From Xenopus tropicalis (Eukaryota > Chordata > Amphibia > Anura > Pipidae), in contig NC_030683.2 of the NCBI RefSeq assembly GCF_000004195.4, forward strand, positions 80,237,910 to 80,301,909: DNA of 64,000 bases. The letters are read 5' to 3'. Numbering within the stretch: the first letter of the stretch is position 1; each line of letters starts with the position of its first letter. A program made the translations under genes and the position numbers. This document shows, piece after piece, positions 12,501 through 21,200 of this stretch. The notes beneath the pieces were generated by a model, which saw nothing but the letters and a program-made list of their open reading frames with translations, searched no databases and had not been told where the DNA came from.

Positions 12501-15500
12501 TTTCCCTTTCTTTGTTCTTTATAGATGCATTTTAGATTTTTTTCTATTTTCTTTAGAGGTGCAAATAAGTTCCTTAAATACCCAGCTTTCCAGTGGTTTA
12601 TACACAGTTGAGAGTTCACTGTCTCTGCCTCTTCAAAAAGATGACGATAAAGCAGACATCTACTGTGAAGTCTCCTACCATCTCCCTTCTGGTGACCATA
12701 TGATGGAATCTGAAAAAAAGAACATCACTGTTTTGTGTGTGTATACCAGTCCTTTCTGTTTTTTGAATGTTATACAGTTTCTCGTTTTTGGGTTTTAGGA
12801 AAAAAAGAACATTTAAGGCTTATTTGTGGTGGGCTTTACTGTTTCTTTTAAGGTGAAACAGTAAATGCAACTCCTGTAAATAATGTGCATATGATATAGT
12901 GGATAATGCACCTCCTACTGTAATTTAAGATATTAGAAGTCACCAAGGGGTTACATGTCCATATAAAAGCATGAGGTTGCAGGCTATGTAACTCCGAGTT
13001 AACTTTTTTTCAGTCTGCATTGACCACAGCCCCGGTACACAGATAAGCAGCATTTTTTAAGCATCTAACATCTAGTACTTGCCATAAGGTGGACCTACAC
13101 CTAAAGTTACATAAACTTCGTTTTGTACGATAATCAGTAAGTGTATGGCAGGATATAAGGTGACTGATATTGGCAAAGGCCTTGGATATTGGTCGTCTTG
13201 TCACCTTTGAAGGTGTTGAAGCAAATATTTAGTACTCAGATTGTAAGCTCTACGGGGCAGGGACCTCCTTCCTACTATGTCTCATACCACATGGCACTTA
13301 TATATATATATATATATATATGTTTACATATATGTATTTATTGTATTTATTTATTATATCACTTGTCCTCCCTGTGTGTAATTTTGTATTCTGTAAGACT
13401 GTACAGCGCTGCGTATCCTTGTGGCGCTTTATAGATAAAGTTATACATACATACATACATACTCAATCATCAGATAGGGGTAGAATTATTTTGTACCTAC
13501 CTGCATATCTGACGATTCATCGCTGAACGTTAGTGTAGTCTACCAAAGATCTTTCCTGTGACCATTAGTCGCAGGAAAGATCATAATTGTAACATGTATG
13601 TCCACTATTACACCATTATCTCCTATTTTCATTGTACAAGCAAGTGTCAGAAAAATGGGTCTGCCCGGAAGTTACACACAGGAAAAAAACAGGCTGGCAC
13701 TCTGGACCACCAAATTGTAGATATCACAAACAGCTTAGTTTACATTAAAAACATTCTTAGTTTATTAAATCCATGCACAATTAACAAAAAGCCTTAAGCA
13801 TTTCGTGCCACAAGGGGCACTTGATCATAGGCTACCCGGAAGTTGCCAGCACCAGCAAGTTCAGTGTTAGTGAGTTAGAGACAAGGCAAAAGGAGGGGAG
13901 GGGAGTGTGTTGGGGCTGGGGGCTTCAGGAGAATCAGCAGATATTGCAGAGTGGAGGTAGTGTGGGGAGGGGAGAAGAGAGTGTCGGTGATGTACATAAG
14001 AGAGCAATCAGTGCAATTTTGCAGAAAGTACACTGCATGTTATGATAAAGTTTTTTCTTTAACCTCTGACATAGGAAAGCACAATTTATTAAGATATAAT
14101 TTACAGTTTGATCCATAGGGAAATAGACAAACTGTAGATTATAATGACATAAATTACTACTTGGCTAAAGTAAGGTTGAACCTTTATATCGATGAGGAAT
14201 CTTTGTTTTATGGCTTTTTATGACAGTGTTTTCAGATGCTTACAGTTCTTTGGCTTTTTAGATCCAAGTAAGAGTGTAAGACTGTTCCGGTTATTTCCCA
14301 TTGGGCCAGTAAAAGAGGGCGATGATGTAGAATTAAAGTGTGAGGGCGATGGAACCATGCCTCTGGATATAAACTACAAAAGGGTAAGGAGTTATAGGCT
14401 AAAGTAAATCTGACACATTTTCATAATTCACAATATTTACAGTGTGCATTTTTACATCAGTCTTTGCAACATGTTATGTTAGCATTACTTTTCTTGCCTC
14501 CATGTTCTCAAGCTATGCATAAGAAGTCTCTTTTTCCTAACAACGAAAAGGACTGGGCCAGACACTGATCCACTAGTATAATAATAAAAGCAGGGCAATG
14601 ATTTGATTGGCCTTGTCAATTATAAGTATATTGCTTTACCTAAATCTTTCTATAAATCATTTGATATGGTCAAATTGTGACTGATTTCTATAGCATACTT
14701 CTGTACATTGTAACATATTTTCTCCATAGTCACGCCCATTTATCTTGTCAGCATTTTCCATGTATGCATTCAACAGGCTCCAGTCCGCCTTTCTCATTAT
14801 GCTGTTTTACTATGTTCTGGCCTCGTTTTAATAATCACTTTTTTTAGGTAATGTAATATGTAAATACTGACCTTTATTTCATCTTACTGTGTCCATTCAC
14901 AGAAAGGCGAGGAATTGAATTTAGGAGAAGGTCCATCCTTGATTTTGGAGAAAGTTACTCACAGCTCCTCAGGGACCTATGAGTGTACTGGAATGGACTT
15001 TGAGAATTTAGACGAAAGCATGACTGATGAGATTGAGCTTCAAGTCCATTGTAAGTTACCACAGTGCACCTTTAAATAACCTTAACAATCTTAATTCCAT
15101 ATGGTTCTCATGACTTGGGTTAAGACTCTAGATGCTTAGCTTGATAGATACTGGTTTGGTATTGATAATTATTGACTATTAATATCCCTGGGTTTTGGAC
15201 AATAACCTTAGCTACACAATTTTCTTTAATGTTCAGAATGAATCTGTCTGTCTTAGTCCTTATTACTTCCTGTAATGTATCTTTTATGTAGTAGATTCAG
15301 TTAATCTGCCTAGTTGCAAATATATATATATATATTGATACATTTTAGCCAGTTCTCTATGCATGTATAAACAGCATTACCAAGATCAGAAGACCTTAGT
15401 TTAGAAAGCAAATATTGGCTATGTAGGCCACATCTGCTGCTGCAACAGTAGTGGTCTAAATGTCCCTAATCGTCCATCTCCAGTTTTAATAGAAATTATT

Positions 15501-18190
15501 TAAATATAATTAAATGCTTTATGCTCCTCTCACAGTTGTCATTAGGATACTATTCATGAATTTATTTGATTTGCTGTTCTTTATATGCCAATATATTTCA
15601 CGCTCAACAAAATAAAACTCTGTCTTCCCACTTTGGCAGTTCTCGATCAGCCTGAGTTTTCTCAGATGTCCCCTGTTGTTGTGCATCCTGGTGACCACCT
15701 GAGTGTGTCTTGTGAAGCAAATTCCTCAGTCGAGACAGAGACCCTGTGGAAGCATGTAAGTACATATGGGAACCTGAAATGTACAAGTTAGGGATCTCTT
15801 ACATAGTGTTGGTGGAGTTTTTGAAGTAACATGGGGATTATCCTGGTCCACTAATCCATGGCGACAATAATAAATTAGCTTTCATTGCCTTAACTGCACT
15901 AAACTAATTAAAGCTAATGACGGGCGCCTAGCTATGGGTCAAGACATAGGGGCACATTTACTAATCCACGAACGTTCGAAAAGCGTCCGAATGCGTTTTT
16001 TTCTTAATGATCGGTATTTTGCGACTTTTTCGGGCGCTTAATACGAAAAAGTCACGACAATTTGCAAAAGTCATAATGGCTATGAAAAAGTTGCGACAAT
16101 TCACGAAAGTCATAATGGCTATGAAAAAGTCGCGACAATTCACGAAATTTGTAATGGCTGTGAAAAAGTCGCGACAATTTGCGCAATTCGCTACGAAAAA
16201 GTCGCAAAAAATACGAAAAAGTCGCAAAATGTTCGTTTTCCAATCCGAATTTTTCCCTTCAGATCCGTGGATTAGTAAATCAGCCCCATAGAGAACATTT
16301 AAACTAGCTTACTGTAAGTACAATCATCTGAATGCCGCAGAGTTATCTTTTTTCCACAAACAGCTGCCTTCTAAAATTACTTTTACTTGTTTTGTTCATT
16401 ACCTGAGTTATATAGTCTGCTTCTCTGTCAGTGCAATCACAGGTAGAGCCACAATTCCTATACAGACATCAATCCTTTATTTTCGTTATTTCTTCTTTTG
16501 TGATATCTTATCCCAAAATAAACAATAATGTTTTGATGAATAGTTCCTTCTTTTTTATAAGCAGGTCAGCACTCCTCAAATATATAGCTATTAATGTTTT
16601 TAAGTAGTTTTTAGTTCCTTTTCTTCTAAAAAAAAGCACCAATGATAACTGATTAGATCACTAAGCAGTCTTAATAAGGATACGTTTTACAGGATATTAG
16701 TGCCTCCTGTTTATTTAATATTTATATTAGTATTTCCTGTAATTACAACTTGTAGATATAAAGTAGCATTTACCTAAATTCCAGTTCTGAGGATGTGCAG
16801 GGTTAGCAATATTTTATGTTATGTTTTCATATCATATCATTAAACATTTAAAATCACCAAATTAGTTTACCACCTAATATATCACAATCAAACTAATTAT
16901 ATGCAGTAACTGTATGAAACTGTTTGCTTAGAATGTATAATATGTGTCTTGTACAGTCTAATTGCTAAATTCTTCTCTCTTCAGAAGGGTCACATTATGG
17001 CCCACGACTCATTTCTTACTCTGAGTGAGATTACTCATGCAATGTCCGGGAAGTATATATGCATTGTAACTCTACCCAGTGTACCAGGGCTGAGTGTTAG
17101 CAAAGAGCTGGAAATTATTGTTAAAGGTATGAGCTGGGAAGAAGGGGAAGGAAAAAACTTATCAGAAGTAACAAGTCAGTAATTTTAATTGTTTTTGGTT
17201 TCAGGAAAACCAGAACTGTCTGTGAGCTCAAAGTCCATCTACGTGCAAGAGAATAATCTAGCGACTGTGACATGTAAGGCACTGGCTCATCCAAAACCCA
17301 CCATCACTTGGTCTGCCAATGGCACAACGGTAATTAATTCTCAAGTACTCTCATTTTTTGCCTCTCTCCAGTCATTTACACTTTTTTCCTACCATTTGTC
17401 ACATGCTTGTCGATCATAAGAATTACTTTTTTCTCCCATTGCTGTTAGTTCATGCTGCTTAAGGCTAATTCCCCACATCGCTCCATTTTGGGAAGTCACA
17501 CGAAGTTGTCTGCAGAAGAAAAATTTGTGTGACTTTGGAAAAATGAACTGGTGTGTATGCCTTTCCACTGGCGATTCACTTTGTTGTGAGTAGAAAGGTA
17601 TCTCAGGAGATTAGTTGCCCACGATAGCAGAGATTTATCTTGGGTATCTCTCCATAGTCTATAATGTCAGTTTAACTTCATTGAGGATCATGAGACTGAG
17701 GTGCAGATTTATCAAATGTCAAATAGTTACTCCTAGGAGAGTCTTGCAAGTCCAAATTCTTTCAGTCACTCTTTACTATATAAAAATGCAATAAAAACGC
17801 AATAAAAGTCTTTAGGAAGCTAAAGCAACTGGAAACCATTTGGGGGCTTTGTTTGACTACATGTTTGATACATCTTTCCCTGAGCCACATATGTGTTCTG
17901 CTGTATACCACTCAAACAGCGGTCTTTTTTGTAACTTCTTTTTATTGTGCATGATCAATAATAGCAATTTACATAGTTTCAAACAGCTGTCTTTGTCTTT
18001 ACAGTCAGAAATGATGGAGGGCCCCGAAATAACTAGTGAGCTGTCCTTCATAGTGACCTCCGAGCTGCTAGATATTGGAGTAGTCGTCTGTAAGGCAACA
18101 AACAAAATGGGTAGCAGCAAAGAAGAAATAAAACTATGTATGTTGAATAATAACATTTTTTCTGTGCTTGCCTTTTATGTGTATATACAG

Positions 18191-18222
<32 letters not shown>

Positions 18223-21200
18223 TGTATATCTAAATGCATCTGACTTTGACTCGTATTCTATTTTGGGGGTGATTCTCTTTTTTTTGAAAATTCCACAATT
18301 CTGTCCCTATTGATAAAATAAGCATCTTGGCAATAGGGCACATTTAACTAAAGCTGCCCCTTTCAAAGACGTGTTCAGATTACTTTCCCAGCCAAAGGGA
18401 CAAGCAATCTCACAATGTCTATGACCAGGACAAGGGTGATCTTCTGTGCATGCTCCAGACCCTCTTAACTCATTAACATGACATTAATCATATTGGCTGG
18501 CAATATGCTTAATATTATGCTAATAATTTAGGAAAAGCCAGGGTAAGTGCATAAGCAGTAGAAGCATGCACTGCCCTGGCTATTAATGGGACATGGGCAG
18601 GAAACGTTACACAGATAAAGGTTGGCAACTACATTCTCCAGTGAGGCAAGAATCAGAAACCCATGGGCAGGATAAGAACTCTCTTGAGAATTAATGCCTT
18701 TGAAAGGTGCAGATTTTGTTAAATGCTTCCTATTGGCAAGATTGGCAAGATAGAATAGTGTACAACCTCCCCTTTAATGCAAAAGGAATAATTTATATTA
18801 CTTATTACTTACTGAGTATTTTTTTGATTCAACCTTGTTTGTGTAACTTAATTTCCTGATTTACCCTACAGATCTGTCAACCACACCTCCTGTTTCTGTG
18901 ACTACTAGTTCAGGTATGTAACCAAAATTTGATGTGGAAAGTGGTAAAACCAGAGCATGTATACCAACGGAGAAAAATTTCTGCCTTGATGAGCACTATT
19001 TTTTTTTAACAAACTGAATGGTTGGCGTTGTAATTCAAATTCTATTAGCTCCATCTGCAAGTAATGAGAATGAACATTCCATACATTGGACATTGGGGGA
19101 TGGGCAATTAAGAGTTTGTTTGTAGTTATAGGACATGATAAGAGGAAAAATACTAGAAATGAGGCCATGGAGCTGATTTAGTAGATACGTACTAAATTGT
19201 AAAAGTGCAGTTGCCAATAACAACCAATCAGCAAGGAGTTTTAAAAGGTCTACTAAAGACTGGAAAATAAAAGCAAAGGCTGAGTTGATTCTTGTTGGCA
19301 ACAGCACTGGTATAATTTAGCAACTATCTTTGTAAGTCTATTATTTATCATTTGTCTTTAATTATTTTATATAAGCATATTAAATGTGAATTACACTTGT
19401 AAGTCAGACTTGCACCTAAAATAATTTTTCTGATATGTCGTGTAGATCTGTTGACTTCACCAGCTCCTGAGAATAACACAGGTATGTATAGAAAGCATGA
19501 TGTTTGACATTTGCAAAACTGTGCAATGATAGAGCAGAACTTTAAGTATCTGGCATACTTGACCAAACCTTTAGGCGCAAGTTGAAATAAATAATGTATT
19601 GGTGTGTGTAAGATTGTCTACTAATGCATGCACAAAACATTCTCCATAAGCAGCAAAGACTGAAAGGGTCACTAAGGGGGTTTAATGGAGAATAAAGTAG
19701 TCAAGGGTTTTACAGATCAGATGGAAATATATCAGAAATAAAAAACAAAGATGAAGGAAAACTGAAATGCATGTGTACTTTATAGTGAGCAGACCAGCCT
19801 CTTAAACCCTTCCCCTATTGAAGCTGAACTTCATTTAATATATGTATATAATTATTTGATTCTTTGATTTTGTGACACAGGATCAGGAAACACAGTACCT
19901 TCAGATACAAAAAAAGGCAAGTCTACAAAATAAACCATATAATAGTTTAAAGGAGTTGATGAGGGCATATATGGGATGGGTAAGGGAGCTGAAAGCTTTA
20001 ATGGTACTCCAAGGGTGGACATGGATTACAAGCATTCACGTAGAGCTTTAGAATTGACAAAACTGAGCAGGACACATAATTATTTGTGCTGTTCTGACTG
20101 TAAACTGGGCTTTTATTTGACACCACCACATATTTGCCCTATGCTACACTGATTAATGCTCTCTGTATTTGGCATGAACAATTAATGCATTTCTTCTACA
20201 TTATAAATTTAAGGTGAGAAAATGTCTACTTACATAGGGAATGTAAGTAATTTAAGGATTCCCCCAACCTACATTAATTTTCATAGAAATTACATGGGTC
20301 TTCATAATAAGCTACAGAACGCATTACTAACAACCATTCAATTGTTTGCCAGTTTATCAAAGGACCCCTACCTGTTTAATATTTGTAGATTGTAAGCTCT
20401 TTTGGGCAGGGCTCTCTTCACCTCTTGTATTGGTTATTGATTGTTTTATATGTTACTCTGTATGTCCAATGTATGAAACCCATTGTACAGTGCTGCGGCG
20501 CTTTATAAATAAATGTTAATAATTATAATAATGTTAATATCAATCATAAATATGGTCATAGGTGGAGAATACTTCCAGTATAGTTTGCTTGAGGGTTAGG
20601 CAGAGGGAAGATATAGTCAGCTTTAGCTAATGTCTGCCCTCACTCAAGTCATCTCTCAAGTCCTACCCACTGAAAGATGACATCTTTAGTGCAAAACCAC
20701 AATGGCAAAAAAAATTGCTAGGTGATGTGCTGTATGATAGTATACTAGTTTCTTATTGATCTGCAAAGAATGTTCTTAGATTTTCACTAATTTGATCTTA
20801 GATTGTAAGCTCTAAGAGCATGATCTTTCTTAACCCCCTGTATCAATCAGTAGTTGTATGATGTATAAACCCTGCTATTGTACAACAATGAAGAATACAC
20901 ATGATTTACATAGAGGACCGGGTTCCATCTTGGGCAGTACAGTAGAGTGCAAAAACTGATTTAGGTGTCTTTACTGGTGTTCAGCAATAGGGGGTATATG
21001 TATTATGCTATGTAAAAAGTGGATTGAAGCATTACCAGTGATGTTGCCCAGGACAACCAATCAGCAATTAGATTTCAATAGTTAGAAAACCAAAGCAAAG
21101 TATCTGATTGGCTGCTATGAATGACTTCACCATTAATGGTTTACTCCACTTTTTACACAGCATGATAAATGTACCACTGAGTCTTGCAGTCTAGATGGTC

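Larger units (their letters stand above)
18138..19880. other. MCAM introns around stalk mini-exons
   Basis: Three introns separating exon 12 and mini-exons A, B and C. A (TA)n microsatellite lies at about 18189-18218. No mobile element recognised with confidence. Confidence 0.5.

Noticed and set aside
16007..16291. Lys/Arg-rich repeated frame
   Set aside because: Arises from the 39-bp repeats of a MITE, open on both strands by chance.
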